Part shown: positions 7,628 to 16,645 of the stretch, piece after piece
Position numbering within the stretch: the first letter of the stretch is position 1
Layout: each line of letters begins with the position of its first letter
From: Chryseobacterium echinoideorum
Lineage (GTDB): Bacteria; Bacteroidota; Bacteroidia; Flavobacteriales; Weeksellaceae
Direction of reading: 5' to 3'
NCBI RefSeq assembly: GCF_007474535.1
Contig: NZ_VKNW01000012.1
Location: 42,848-106,847 of the forward strand
Length of the DNA: 64,000 bases
Position numbers and translations under genes: made by a program
The notes under the pieces: model-generated
The model's input: only the letters and a program-made list of their open reading frames with translations
What the model was told of the DNA's origin: nothing
Database searches by the model: none

Positions 7628-8863
7628 TTATTGTTTCTGAATTTTATATAATCTTCCTCCATCCGTGATGGCATATAAAGCATTGTCTGTTCCCTGAACA
7701 ATATCCCTGAAACGTTGTCCTTCATTTTCAAGCAGACGTTCTTCTCCCATAACTTTATTATCTTTAATTACCAGCCTTACAATGTGCTGACCGCTCAAAG
7801 CTCCTATGAAAAGATTATTCTGCCATTCAGGAATACTGTTTCCACGATAAAAGGTCATTCCGCTTGGTGAAATAACCGGATCCCAGTAGTAAATCGGCTG
7901 CTCCATACCGCTTTGTTGCTGTATTCCGTTACCAATAATTGCTCCGCTATATTCAATACCGTAAGTGATTGTAGGCCATCCATAATTTTTCCCTGGTAAA
8001 ACCCTATTGATCTCATCACCGCCTCTTGGTCCATGCTCACTCTGCCACAACTCTCCCGTCATAGGATGTATTGCAATTCCTTGTGGATTTCTATGTCCAA
8101 TACTATATAATTCCGGCAATGCTCCCGATTGAGAAAATGCAGGATTTCCAGATGCAGGATTTCCGTCTTTAGTAATTCTAATAATTTTTCCAATTGCTGC
8201 TGTAACAGATTGTGCCAAAGGTCTTGTTGATAAATCTGATCTTTCACCAACACTTATCATCAGGTTTCCTGACGAATCAAATAAAATTCTTCCGCCATAA
8301 TGTAGATTGCCGGCTGAAGATGAAGGATTCGCTCTATAAATAACTGTCGGATTCTGTATACTTGTTTCAGAGGCAGAAAGTGTTCCTTTTGCAACGGAAG
8401 TTATTGTTCCTCCCGCAACATTTTCAGAGAAAACCCAATAAATCATTTTATTGGAAGAAAACTGAGGATCAATACAAACTCCAAGCAAACCTCCCTGTCC
8501 GTTTGAGTTTACAGAAGGAATTCCAGTAATAGGATTCCCTACAACTCCCAAATTGGTAACAATTCTCATGGTTCCGGATTTCTCGGTGATCAAGAGTCTT
8601 CCGTCCGGCAAGGCAGTAATTCCCCAAGGTGAATTAAGCGAAGAGGCAATAACTGTACTTGTGAAAGGAGTAGCGGTTTTGACACCATTTGCTCTGGTTT
8701 GTCCGGCAAAAGCAGGCGGGTAATTAGTATTTGCAGGATTATTCTCGACTGGCGGATAAATTGCTTCATTAATAGGTTCTTCAATAATCTGTTCAAGATT
8801 ATCTGAACAGCTGACTAAAAAAACTGCAGAAGCAAACAAAAGATAACTTTTTTTGAATTTCAT
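7628..8863 (-). CDS. PQQ-dependent sugar dehydrogenase-like lipoprotein
   Basis: A 411-residue soluble-glucose-dehydrogenase (GDH-B)-type beta-propeller that oxidises sugars with PQQ. Lipoprotein signal: MKFKKSYLLFASAVFLVSC with lipidated Cys. Family segments are SLNSPWGITALPDGRLLITEK, GGLLGVCIDP, HYGGRILFD, GHRNPQGIAI, EHGPRGGDEINRV and NYGWPTITYG. The start at 8863 gives a proper signal peptide; the upstream ATG at 8899 would add 12 residues before it. Monocistronic. The actual substrate may be an aldose other than glucose. Confidence 0.9.
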   Translation of the reverse strand: MKFKKSYLLFASAVFLVSCSDNLEQIIEEPINEAIYPPVENNPANTNYPPAFAGQTRANGVKTATPFTSTVIASSLNSPWGITALPDGRLLITEKSGTMRIVTNLGVVGNPITGIPSVNSNGQGGLLGVCIDPQFSSNKMIYWVFSENVAGGTITSVAKGTLSASETSIQNPTVIYRANPSSSAGNLHYGGRILFDSSGNLMISVGERSDLSTRPLAQSVTAAIGKIIRITKDGNPASGNPAFSQSGALPELYSIGHRNPQGIAIHPMTGELWQSEHGPRGGDEINRVLPGKNYGWPTITYGIEYSGAIIGNGIQQQSGMEQPIYYWDPVISPSGMTFYRGNSIPEWQNNLFIGALSGQHIVRLVIKDNKVMGEERLLENEGQRFRDIVQGTDNALYAITDGGRLYKIQKQ

Positions 8864-9066
8864 GACTGATGATTTGGTGATTTGATAGTATGAAATCAAA
8901 TTCTACACCAACATACAGCGTATCTGTACAACAATCAAGTTATCACAATTCCAAAATAAATTATTAAAATCTACCTATTACACAATTCATTAGCAATCAG
9001 TAAATTTTATTAATTATGATAATTAATAATTATTCATCAAAAATTCAATCTTATCCGTCTTTTTAC

Positions 9067-9074
9067 TAATTTTG
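9067..9074 (+). promoter_or_regulatory. -7 box of aroE, leaderless arrangement
   Basis: TAATTTTG ends 5 nt before the aroE ATG at 9079, so the mRNA probably starts at or beside the start codon. The same spacing is seen at aroC (59379-59386). Confidence 0.55.
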
Positions 9075-9078
9075 AATT

Positions 9079-9816
9079 ATGGAAACGACACATAAACTAG
9101 GACTGATTGGCAAGAATATCTCCTACTCTTTTTCAAAGAAATATTTTGAAGATAAGTTTAAAAAGAAAAAACTGACCCATTTTTCTTATGATATTTTTGA
9201 TGTTCAGAAAATTGATGAGGTTGAAAAAATTTTCTCAGATCCAACTATTTCCGGCTTAAATGTTACCATTCCATATAAAGAAGAAATAATCTCATATTTA
9301 GACGATCTAAGTGACGAAGCCAGAAAAATTGGTGCAGTAAACTGTATTTTATTTGAAAATGGTAAAAAAACGGGCTACAATACCGATGCTTTCGGATTTG
9401 AAAAAACACTTATTGCACACAAAAAAAATCATCATCAATCTGCACTTGTTTTAGGAAATGGCGGTGCAGCAAAAGCTGTACATTATGTTTTAAACAAAAA
9501 TGAAATTCCATTTCAAACGGTATCCAGAAAATCTGAAATTAATTTTGAAAATTTGGATAATGACCTAGTTTCTCAAAATAAAATTATCATTCAGTGTACA
9601 CCTGTAGGAACTTTCCCCAATACGGAAGATTGTCTGAAATTCCCTTTTGAAGCACTCACAAATCAACATTTGGTGATTGATCTTATATATAATCCTGAAT
9701 GTTCAAAATTTCTTCTCAACGCAGCCGGACAAGGTGCAAAAACCGTGAATGGATTTTATATGCTGGAACAACAGGCAGAAAAAGCGTGGGAAATTTGGTC
9801 ATTTCAAAAAAAATAA
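9079..9816 (+). CDS. aroE: Shikimate dehydrogenase
   Basis: A 245-residue AroE, catalysing NADPH-dependent reduction of 3-dehydroshikimate to shikimate in the aromatic amino-acid pathway. Seen: shikimate-binding SYSFSKKYF (the S-x-S pattern), NVTIPYK with catalytic K67, GAVNCI, YNTDAFGF with D103, the NADP loop VLGNGGAAKAV and the C-terminal NGFYMLEQQAEKAWEIW. Length is slightly short but normal for Bacteroidota. aroC lies 50 kb away at 59391. Confidence 0.95.
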   Translation: METTHKLGLIGKNISYSFSKKYFEDKFKKKKLTHFSYDIFDVQKIDEVEKIFSDPTISGLNVTIPYKEEIISYLDDLSDEARKIGAVNCILFENGKKTGYNTDAFGFEKTLIAHKKNHHQSALVLGNGGAAKAVHYVLNKNEIPFQTVSRKSEINFENLDNDLVSQNKIIIQCTPVGTFPNTEDCLKFPFEALTNQHLVIDLIYNPECSKFLLNAAGQGAKTVNGFYMLEQQAEKAWEIWSFQKK

Positions 9817-9890
9817 CATAAATTAGTAACTTAATTGGCTGCATCAACTGATTTTAAGAAATTTAATGCCATTATCATAAAAGATTTGCT

Positions 9891-11687
9891 ATGACAACAG
9901 AAAATAATCTTTCTGAAAACGAAGAAAACAAACCCTCAGTGGAAGTTCAGGAAAACGAAGAAAACATCGACAAACAAGAAGAAAATCATCAGGATGATCA
10001 TGGCGATAACGATCATAATTCTGTTGCCGACCTGTCTCTTTCCGAAACATTAAAGGAAATGGAGAAAATCATCAATTCCAATAACGCCGGAGAAAGATTC
10101 CGTGAGTTTAATGTACTGAAAGAAAAAGCAAATCACGCTATCCATGATGAGATAGAAGATAAGAAGCATGAATATATTGACGCAGGAAATGCACCTGAGG
10201 ATTTCAGCTACGAGCATCCGCAACAATCAAAACTTTCTGCACTGATCCATATTTTCAAAGAAAAATATGACAACTTTCACAAAAACCAGGAAGAAGAGCA
10301 TAAAAAAAATCTTGAACATCGTCAAGGAATTATTGAAAGACTTAAAAATCTCTATACCAATTCCGAGCCTGGTGTGAATCTCTTCAAATCAATACGTGAG
10401 ATTAAAGAAGAATGGACCAATGCGGGTCAGGTTGCCAAATCAGAATTTAAAATCCTGAACAATAATTACTTTCATCATCTGAATCAGTTTTATCAGATGC
10501 TGGATATGAACAAAGAGTTTCTGGAGCAGGAATACAGCCACAATTTAGAAAAAAGGCAACATATTATTGCTCGTGCTAAAGAGTTGGAAAATGAGCAAGT
10601 GGTACAAAAAGCATTAAATGAGCTTCAATATCTTCACAAACTCTGGAAAGAAGAGGCAGAGCCTGTAGCAGAGGAGTTCCGCGAAAAAACATGGGAAGAA
10701 TTTAAAGAAATTTCAAATAAAATCCATGAAAGAAAGACTGAACTTTCCGCAGCAATTGAGGCTGAGCAAAATGCTAATCTTGGGAAGAAAAATGAAATTA
10801 TTGAAGAAATAAAAAAGCTTTCTGAGCCACAGGAAAATCCTAACCATAATTATTGGCAAAACGCTATTAAAAGAGTTGAGGAACTTCGTACAGAGTTTCT
10901 GAAAACAGGAAGTGTTCCCAGAAAACTTTCAAACAATAACTGGACGGATTTTAAAACCACTCTCAGAAGTTTTAATACAACAAAAAATAATTATTATAAA
11001 TCTCTGAAAGGTTCACAGCAGCAAAATCTTGAGGAAAAGATAAAGCTCATTCAGACCGCTAAAGATAATATGCATTCTGAAGAATGGGATATTGCGGTAG
11101 CTTTATTCAAAAAACTTCAGGAAGACTGGAAGAAAATAGGACATGTGCCTAAAAGCATGACCAATAAAATCTGGGACGAATTCCGTGATGCATGCAACAC
11201 ATTTTTTAATAATTATCGTGAAAAAAGCAGTGCTTCTACTGATAACTGGAAGGAAAATTATAAGCTTAAAAAAGATCTTCTTGAAGAACTGAAAGCAATT
11301 TCTAACGATGAAGGAAGCATAGAAAAAATTGAGGCGATCAAAACTTCATGGAATAATATCGGAAAAGTACCGAGAGACAAGATGGCTATCAATTCAGAAT
11401 TCAACCGCACGTTAAGGGAGAAACTGAAACTTAATAAAATTAATGAGCTTGAGCTCAAAGAAGAAGGTTTATCTGAAAATCAATTAACAGATAAAGCAAG
11501 AAAAATCAAAAGCCAGATTGCCGATCTGGAATCTGAAATTTCAAAACTTGAAAATAATTTAGCCTTCTTTAATAAACCAACAAGAGAAAATCCGCTCCTT
11601 AGAGATACTTATAATACAATTGATGACAAAAAAGCTCACCTTGAGACTTTAAAACAGAATCTTCACAGTATTATTTCCGGTGAATAA
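9891..11687 (+). CDS. DUF349-repeat protein
   Basis: A 598-residue cytosolic protein made largely of DUF349 repeats. The first ~65 residues are very acidic and disordered (runs of E, N, D and H). Several charged helical repeats follow, with recurring elements such as W-x(5-6)-G-x-V-P-x-x (KKIGHVPKSM, NNIGKVPRDK, EWTNAGQV, KTGSVPRKL). A C-terminal coiled coil of about 60 residues (KIKSQIADLESEISKLENN) ends the protein. Conserved in Bacteroidota; molecular function unknown. A 74-nt spacer after aroE leaves cotranscription possible. Confidence 0.88.
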   Translation: MTTENNLSENEENKPSVEVQENEENIDKQEENHQDDHGDNDHNSVADLSLSETLKEMEKIINSNNAGERFREFNVLKEKANHAIHDEIEDKKHEYIDAGNAPEDFSYEHPQQSKLSALIHIFKEKYDNFHKNQEEEHKKNLEHRQGIIERLKNLYTNSEPGVNLFKSIREIKEEWTNAGQVAKSEFKILNNNYFHHLNQFYQMLDMNKEFLEQEYSHNLEKRQHIIARAKELENEQVVQKALNELQYLHKLWKEEAEPVAEEFREKTWEEFKEISNKIHERKTELSAAIEAEQNANLGKKNEIIEEIKKLSEPQENPNHNYWQNAIKRVEELRTEFLKTGSVPRKLSNNNWTDFKTTLRSFNTTKNNYYKSLKGSQQQNLEEKIKLIQTAKDNMHSEEWDIAVALFKKLQEDWKKIGHVPKSMTNKIWDEFRDACNTFFNNYREKSSASTDNWKENYKLKKDLLEELKAISNDEGSIEKIEAIKTSWNNIGKVPRDKMAINSEFNRTLREKLKLNKINELELKEEGLSENQLTDKARKIKSQIADLESEISKLENNLAFFNKPTRENPLLRDTYNTIDDKKAHLETLKQNLHSIISGE

Positions 11688-11712
11688 ATTAAAAATAAAG
11701 TATTGATCTTAT

Positions 11713-11747
11713 AAGGCGAAGCAAAGACATTTGTATTCGCTTTTTTT
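11713..11747 (+). terminator. Possible weak terminator before ribD
   Basis: GCGAA (11716) and TTCGC (11736) can pair, extended by one mismatch, and are followed by seven T. The stem is short, so this may be only a partial terminator. Confidence 0.35.
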
Positions 11748-11752
11748 GTCTT

Positions 11753-12778
11753 ATGCAGCACGAAATTTTTATCAGAAGATGTATTGAGCTGGCTCAGAAA
11801 GCCACAGGAAATACCTACCCAAATCCTTTAGTAGGAAGTGTTATCGTTCACAACGGCAAAATTATTGGCGAAGGATATCACCACAAATCCGGGGAAAACC
11901 ATGCAGAAATCAACGCCATTCATTCTGTTGAAGATAAAAGCCTTATTCCGGAATCTACTATTTATGTGTCATTAGAACCCTGCGCACACTATGGGAAAAC
12001 CCCGCCATGTGCTTTGAAAATTGTGGAAATGGGCTTTAAAAAAGTGGTGATCGGCGCAATGGACTCTCATGAAAAAGTAAACGGAAAAGGAAAAAAAATA
12101 ATTCAGGATGCAGGTATTGAAGTGGTTTCCGGAATACTTGAAGATGAATGTATTGCACTGAATAAGAGATTTTTCACTTTTCATAATAAAAGACGTCCTT
12201 TTATTGTACTGAAATGGGCAGAATCTAAAGATCATTTTATGGACAAAGATTTCAAGCCTACACAAATCAGCAACTCTCTTACCAAACAGTTTGTACATCA
12301 GCTGCGAAATAATGAGCATTCGATTTTAATCGGAACCATGACTGCTCTGCGAGACAATCCAAGTCTTACAACAAGAGAAATTATTGGAAGAAATCCTGCA
12401 AGAATTTTAATTGACATTGATCTAAAAGTCCCAAAAGATTATCATATATTTAATCATGAAGCCGAAACTCTTGTATTTAACTCTATTAAAGATTCAGAGG
12501 AAGGGAACATTAAATTTATCAAAACATCAAGAGAAAATTTCATCCTTAATCTTTTAAAAAAACTTTATGAAATGCAGATACAATCTGTCATTGTTGAAGG
12601 AGGAGGTTATGTCTTACAACAGTTTATTGATGCCAGCTTGTGGGATGAAACTCTGATTATAAGAAATAACAACCTTACGTTGGAAAACGGAACAAAAGCT
12701 CCAAAATTCATAGAAGTCCCATATAATATAGCCGACTTTAGAGATAACTGCATTGAATTTTACAAAAATTCAAACTAA
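11753..12778 (+). CDS. ribD: Riboflavin biosynthesis bifunctional deaminase/reductase RibD
   Basis: A 341-residue bifunctional enzyme. The N-terminal deaminase has zinc ligands H50-A-E52 and C77/C86 in PCAHYGKTPPC. The C-terminal reductase (from about residue 150) has FIVLKWAESKD, LIGTMTALRDNPSLTTR and VIVEGGGYVLQQFI. It converts the GTP-cyclohydrolase-II product through two steps to 5-amino-6-ribitylamino-uracil phosphate. It is followed 7 nt later by yigZ. Confidence 0.95.
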   Translation: MQHEIFIRRCIELAQKATGNTYPNPLVGSVIVHNGKIIGEGYHHKSGENHAEINAIHSVEDKSLIPESTIYVSLEPCAHYGKTPPCALKIVEMGFKKVVIGAMDSHEKVNGKGKKIIQDAGIEVVSGILEDECIALNKRFFTFHNKRRPFIVLKWAESKDHFMDKDFKPTQISNSLTKQFVHQLRNNEHSILIGTMTALRDNPSLTTREIIGRNPARILIDIDLKVPKDYHIFNHEAETLVFNSIKDSEEGNIKFIKTSRENFILNLLKKLYEMQIQSVIVEGGGYVLQQFIDASLWDETLIIRNNNLTLENGTKAPKFIEVPYNIADFRDNCIEFYKNSN

Positions 12779-12785
12779 ATAAGAC

Positions 12786-13391
12786 ATGCTTTACGAATAT
12801 AAAACAATCAGCCAGCCTATTGAAAATATTTTGCTAAAGGAGAAAGGTAGTAAGTTTATAGGATTCGCATTCCCTGTAAATAGTGATATAGAATTAAAAA
12901 CAGCCTTAGACAAAATAAAATCTGAGCATCCGAAAGCAACTCATCATTGTTACGCATTCAGAATGGGATTAAACGGAGAAAATTACCGCGCCAATGATGA
13001 TGGCGAACCATCAGGAAGTGCGGGATTGCCTATTTACAATCAGCTTTTGGCTCATGAGCTGACCAATATCCTTGTAATTGTCGTAAGATATTATGGCGGA
13101 ACAAAACTGGGGGTTTCAGGTCTAGTAAAAACTTATAAAGAAACTGCCAAAATTACCCTTGAAGAAGCCGAAATTATCACAAAAGAGCTGGAAACAGAGA
13201 TTGAGATTCAATTTAATTTTAGTCAGCAAAACATCATTTTTACTTTGCTTTCTAAATTTGATGCGAAAATTCTGAATTTTGAAGCTGACGAAAACTGTAT
13301 CCTTACTGCTTCTGTTAAAACACTTTTAAAAGAAAACATCTCAGACAAATTGTCTGAGATGCAGCATATTTATTTTGATTTTAAAAATTAA
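12786..13391 (+). CDS. YigZ/IMPACT-family protein
   Basis: A 201-residue IMPACT (UPF0029) protein. Seen: KGSKFIGFAFPV, the signature region HHCYAFRMG, and NDDGEPSGSAGLPI followed by LTNILVIVVRYYGGTKLG. The C-terminal ~70 residues form the ferredoxin-like domain. Function is not firmly established in bacteria; relatives are linked to translation control. Its last codons contain a 25-bp palindrome, and its stop overlaps the convergent metallopeptidase gene by 4 nt. Confidence 0.9.
   Translation: MLYEYKTISQPIENILLKEKGSKFIGFAFPVNSDIELKTALDKIKSEHPKATHHCYAFRMGLNGENYRANDDGEPSGSAGLPIYNQLLAHELTNILVIVVRYYGGTKLGVSGLVKTYKETAKITLEEAEIITKELETEIEIQFNFSQQNIIFTLLSKFDAKILNFEADENCILTASVKTLLKENISDKLSEMQHIYFDFKN
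13337..13361. terminator. 25-bp palindrome inside yigZ, probable terminator for the convergent gene
   Basis: A perfect palindrome with 12-bp arms (CATCTCAGACAA / TTGTCTGAGATG) around one A. It lies within yigZ coding sequence and 27 nt beyond the stop of the minus-strand metallopeptidase gene. On the minus strand it is followed by TTTTCTTTT, a proper terminator tail. Confidence 0.65.
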
Positions 13392-14077
13392 TCTCTTCTT
13401 CCTCCCATCAATAGTGATGCAAAATAAAGAAGCTGAACCAGAGATCCGATAGCCGCCACAACATAAGTCCGTGCTGCCCATTTCAAACTGTCTTTTACTC
13501 CGACGAATTCTTCAGAAGTTACTGTTCCCGTGTCTCTTAGCCATTTCATAGCTCTTTCACTAGCGTCATACTCTACAGGTAATGTTACAAAAGCAAATAA
13601 TGTAGTTACGGCAAACATAATGACTCCGATTGCCAATAATAATTTACTTCCGCTCGCAATCATTACTGCAATACCTGCAAAAATAACAAACTGCATAAGG
13701 TTTGAACTGATACTTACAACAGGAACTAGTTTGGATCTCAACTGCAGCATAGAATATCCAACCGCATGCTGTACCGCATGACCACATTCGTGAGCAGCAA
13801 CTGCAGCAGCTGCGGCATTTCTCTGCATATAAACAGCTTCAGACAAATTGACAGTTTTATCTGCAGGATTATAATGATCGGTCAATTGACCGGGAACCGA
13901 AATCACTTGTACATCATGTATATTATTGTCTCTGAGCATTTTTTCAGCCACTTCTTTTCCGGACATTCCGTTTCGCAGATGAACATTGGAGTAATACTCA
14001 AATTTAGATTTTAATCTTGAGGAAACAAGCCAGCTTACCAGCATGATAATTCCTATAATAAGATAATAACCTCCCAT
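13388..14077 (-). CDS. Membrane zinc metallopeptidase (YugP-like)
   Basis: A 229-residue integral membrane protease. It has an N-terminal membrane segment (YYLIIGIIMLVSWLV), the zinc motif HECGH at residues 96-100 within AAHECGHAVQHA, two hydrophobic segments around 125-165 and one near the C-terminus. This pattern and length match the YugP/DUF1307-type neutral zinc metallopeptidases. Physiological substrate unknown. Convergent with yigZ, with a 4-nt overlap. Confidence 0.9.
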   Translation of the reverse strand: MGGYYLIIGIIMLVSWLVSSRLKSKFEYYSNVHLRNGMSGKEVAEKMLRDNNIHDVQVISVPGQLTDHYNPADKTVNLSEAVYMQRNAAAAAVAAHECGHAVQHAVGYSMLQLRSKLVPVVSISSNLMQFVIFAGIAVMIASGSKLLLAIGVIMFAVTTLFAFVTLPVEYDASERAMKWLRDTGTVTSEEFVGVKDSLKWAARTYVVAAIGSLVQLLYFASLLMGGRRD

Positions 14078-14150
14078 TTTCTTATAAATTTTAAATATAA
14101 TAATCTTTTAATTCAAGTAAAAATTGTGCCAAAACATTAGGTATTATTAA

Positions 14151-14158
14151 TTATATTT
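14151..14158 (+). promoter_or_regulatory. -7 box upstream of GNAT-like gene
   Basis: TATATTTG, 23 nt before the ATG at 14182. The nearest upstream TTG (14123-14125) is 25 nt away, slightly long. Confidence 0.5.
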
Positions 14159-14181
14159 GTCATTCAATTTACCTGAATATC

Positions 14182-15306
14182 ATGTCAGAAATTTCAATTT
14201 TTGAAGTAAAAACGCAAGATGAACTCAATCAGTTTGTAAAATTCCCTATGGATTTGTACAAAAATAATCCTTTTTTTGTACCCTCATTTATTAATGACGA
14301 AAAAAACATTTGGAATCCTGATGAAAATCCCGCACTAAAGTATTCTGAAGCCAAAAAATTTTTAGCAAAGAAAGATGGCAAAACAGTTGGAAGAATTGCA
14401 GTGATCATCAATCATAAGGAAGAAAGGGAGCTTGGAATAAAAAAAGTACGTTTTGGCTGGATTGATTTCATTGATGATATGGAAGTTTCAAAAGCATTGA
14501 TTGATACTGCCATTAATTTTGCAAAAGCAAAGCAAATCAACGTGATTGAAGGTCCCATGGGATTTACTAATCTCGACAAAGCAGGAATGCTTACCCTGGG
14601 TTTTGACAGACTTGCTACAATGATCGGTATTTATAACCATGAGTATTATCCGGAACATCTTGAAAAACTTGGTCTTACAAAAGAAAAAGAATGGGTAGAG
14701 TTTGAGTTGGTATTTCCAGAAATTCTGCCCGATAAAATCCATAAATTCAATGAATTAATTTCTCAGAAATACAAACTAAAAGTACTGAATTTTAAAAATA
14801 AAGAGGAGATATTGCAATATGTAGATCCTATGTTTGATCTTTTAGACGAAACTTATAAGCATCTTTCCACCTACACACCTATTTCTGATGAGCAAAGAAA
14901 AACATACAAAGAAAAGTACTTTAAACTGATTGACAAGGATTTTATAGTTTGTATCGCAGATGAAAACAACAATCTCATCTCTTTTGCCATCACAATGCCT
15001 TCCTATTCAAAAGCTTTACAAAAATCAAAAGGCAAACTTTTACCTTTCGGATGGTGGCATTTCTTGCAGGCGGGAAGAAAAAACGACAGGGCAAATTTTT
15101 ATTTAATCGGAATTCACCCTGATTATCAAAGACGTGGCGTTACTTCCATTATTTTTAAAGAAATATGGAAGATTTTCAGAAAAAAGGGAGTAAAATTCCT
15201 TGAAACCAATCCTGAACTTGAAGAAAATAAAAGCATCCAGCTACTTTGGCAGGATTATAATCCGGTAAATCATAAAAGAAGAAGAACATATTCCTTAAAA
15301 TTTTAA
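14182..15306 (+). CDS. GNAT-like N-acetyltransferase superfamily protein
   Basis: A 374-residue protein with GNAT features in its C-terminal part. Residues near 310-330 read LIGIHPDYQRRGVTSIIFKEI, the acetyl-CoA pyrophosphate-binding loop (Q-R-R-G-V). An N-terminal region (VGRIAVIIN, FGWIDFIDD) resembles a second, degenerate GNAT fold. Similar Bacteroidota proteins are annotated as hypothetical or N-acetyltransferase; the acceptor is unknown. It is followed 1 nt later by a 58-residue membrane protein. Confidence 0.8.
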   Translation: MSEISIFEVKTQDELNQFVKFPMDLYKNNPFFVPSFINDEKNIWNPDENPALKYSEAKKFLAKKDGKTVGRIAVIINHKEERELGIKKVRFGWIDFIDDMEVSKALIDTAINFAKAKQINVIEGPMGFTNLDKAGMLTLGFDRLATMIGIYNHEYYPEHLEKLGLTKEKEWVEFELVFPEILPDKIHKFNELISQKYKLKVLNFKNKEEILQYVDPMFDLLDETYKHLSTYTPISDEQRKTYKEKYFKLIDKDFIVCIADENNNLISFAITMPSYSKALQKSKGKLLPFGWWHFLQAGRKNDRANFYLIGIHPDYQRRGVTSIIFKEIWKIFRKKGVKFLETNPELEENKSIQLLWQDYNPVNHKRRRTYSLKF

Positions 15307-15307
15307 T

Positions 15308-15484
15308 ATGAAAGTACATCTTTTCATCTTTGCTTTGCTTATTGCCGGTTTTGTTATTTACAATTTTTTTTTCACAGTAAATGATGACAGACTCAATACT
15401 CTAATTAACATTATTTACGCAAGCGTTCTTTTCGGTTATATTTCTTTCATGGCTTTTACGCTCTTGAAAAAAATGAAAAAATAA
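15308..15484 (+). CDS. Small two-helix membrane protein
   Basis: A 58-residue ORF beginning MKVHLFIFALLIAGFVIYNF, then a short polar loop (TVNDDRLNT), a second hydrophobic segment (NIIYASVLFGYISFMAFTLL) and a basic end (KKMKK). The ATG is 1 nt after the stop of the GNAT-like gene, so translational coupling is likely. Two clean membrane segments with a positive C-terminus support a real gene despite its size. I do not recognise a family. Confidence 0.7.
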   Translation: MKVHLFIFALLIAGFVIYNFFFTVNDDRLNTLINIIYASVLFGYISFMAFTLLKKMKK

Positions 15485-15573
15485 ACTTATTTTTATTGAT
15501 TCTAAATTATCGCTTTTTCCTAATTTAATCAGACTTTTAAGTTGATTAATTTTATGCTTTATGGTTTATTCCC

Positions 15574-15581
15574 TAAATTTG
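15574..15581 (+). promoter_or_regulatory. -7 box of the nuo operon
   Basis: TAAATTTG, 23 nt upstream of the nuoA ATG. No TTG at 17-23 nt upstream was seen. This is the only good -7 box before nuoA. Confidence 0.6.
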
Positions 15582-15604
15582 CAACTTGAGATAATAATGT
15601 AAAA

Positions 15605-15976
15605 ATGAATTTACCTGAAAGTTATATTCCGATACTCATCCAAGCTGGTGTAGCAGTGGGCTTTGTAGCCATTTCTTTGCTTGGCGCTCACTTCTTGGGT
15701 CCAAAGCAGAAAAAAGGAAATTCTGTAAAAAACCAAAGCTGGGAATGCGGTGTTGCAGTTGAAGGAAATGCAAGAACTCCTTTCTCCATAAAATATTTTC
15801 TTACAGCAGTATTATTTGTACTTTTTGATATCGAAATCGTATTTTTTTATCCGTATGCAGTCAACTTCAGAGAATTTGGTCTTGAAGGATTTTTTGCTGT
15901 TCTCACATTTGTTGCCATCTTTTTCCTTGCCTTTTTTTATGTATGGAAGCGTGGCGCACTAGATTGGGATAAATAA
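15605..15976 (+). CDS. nuoA: NADH-quinone oxidoreductase subunit A
   Basis: A 123-residue membrane subunit of complex I with three hydrophobic helices (residues ~8-28, ~63-83, ~92-112). The conserved quinone-site loop is SWECGVAVEGNARTPFSIKYF, and the membrane segment VLFDIEIVFFYPYAV carries the conserved acidic residues. First gene of a 14-gene operon; 105 nt before nuoB. Confidence 0.97.
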   Translation: MNLPESYIPILIQAGVAVGFVAISLLGAHFLGPKQKKGNSVKNQSWECGVAVEGNARTPFSIKYFLTAVLFVLFDIEIVFFYPYAVNFREFGLEGFFAVLTFVAIFFLAFFYVWKRGALDWDK

Positions 15977-16081
15977 AATCAATTATAATTTTAAATAAGA
16001 CCTTTAGATCAACTCAATTGAATCGAAAATTAACATTAACGCTGATTTCTGATCTAAATTAAAATCTTAAAACAAATCAAA

Positions 16082-16642
16082 ATGTCAGATCAAAAACCAA
16101 TAATAAGAACAGATGCACCAGCTCCGGAAGGGTATGAAGGAGAGGGATTTTTCGCAACAAAATTAAGCAGTGTAATCGGTATGGCGAGAAAATTTTCACT
16201 CTGGCCGCTGCCTTTCGCTACATCATGCTGCGGGATTGAGTTTATGGCAACATTAAACCCTACTTACGATGCATCAAGATTCGGAATGGAAAGAAACTCT
16301 TTCTCACCGAGACAGGCAGATATGCTGATGGTTTGCGGAACTATTTCTAAAAAACTGGGACCTGTCTTAAAAGAAGTTTACACCCAAATGGCAGAACCAA
16401 AATGGGTAGTTGCCGTTGGTGCTTGTGCTTCGAGCGGTGGTATTTTTGATACTTACTCCGTTTTGCAGGGAATAGACAAAATCATTCCGGTTGACGTTTA
16501 CGTTCCCGGATGTCCTCCAAGACCGGAACAGATTATTGAAGGAGTAATGCAGGTGCAGGCATTGGCAGAAAGCGAAAGCATCAGAAGAAGAGATACACCT
16601 GAATACCAGAAACTTTTAGATTCTTACAATATAAGCAACTAA
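16082..16642 (+). CDS. nuoB: NADH-quinone oxidoreductase subunit B
   Basis: A 186-residue peripheral-arm subunit that binds the terminal cluster N2 next to the quinone. The ligands are seen in the tandem cysteines TSCCGIEFM, GACASSGG and VPGCPPRPE. Length and motifs are standard. It is followed 3 nt later by nuoC. Confidence 0.98.
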   Translation: MSDQKPIIRTDAPAPEGYEGEGFFATKLSSVIGMARKFSLWPLPFATSCCGIEFMATLNPTYDASRFGMERNSFSPRQADMLMVCGTISKKLGPVLKEVYTQMAEPKWVVAVGACASSGGIFDTYSVLQGIDKIIPVDVYVPGCPPRPEQIIEGVMQVQALAESESIRRRDTPEYQKLLDSYNISN

Positions 16643-16645
16643 GAA

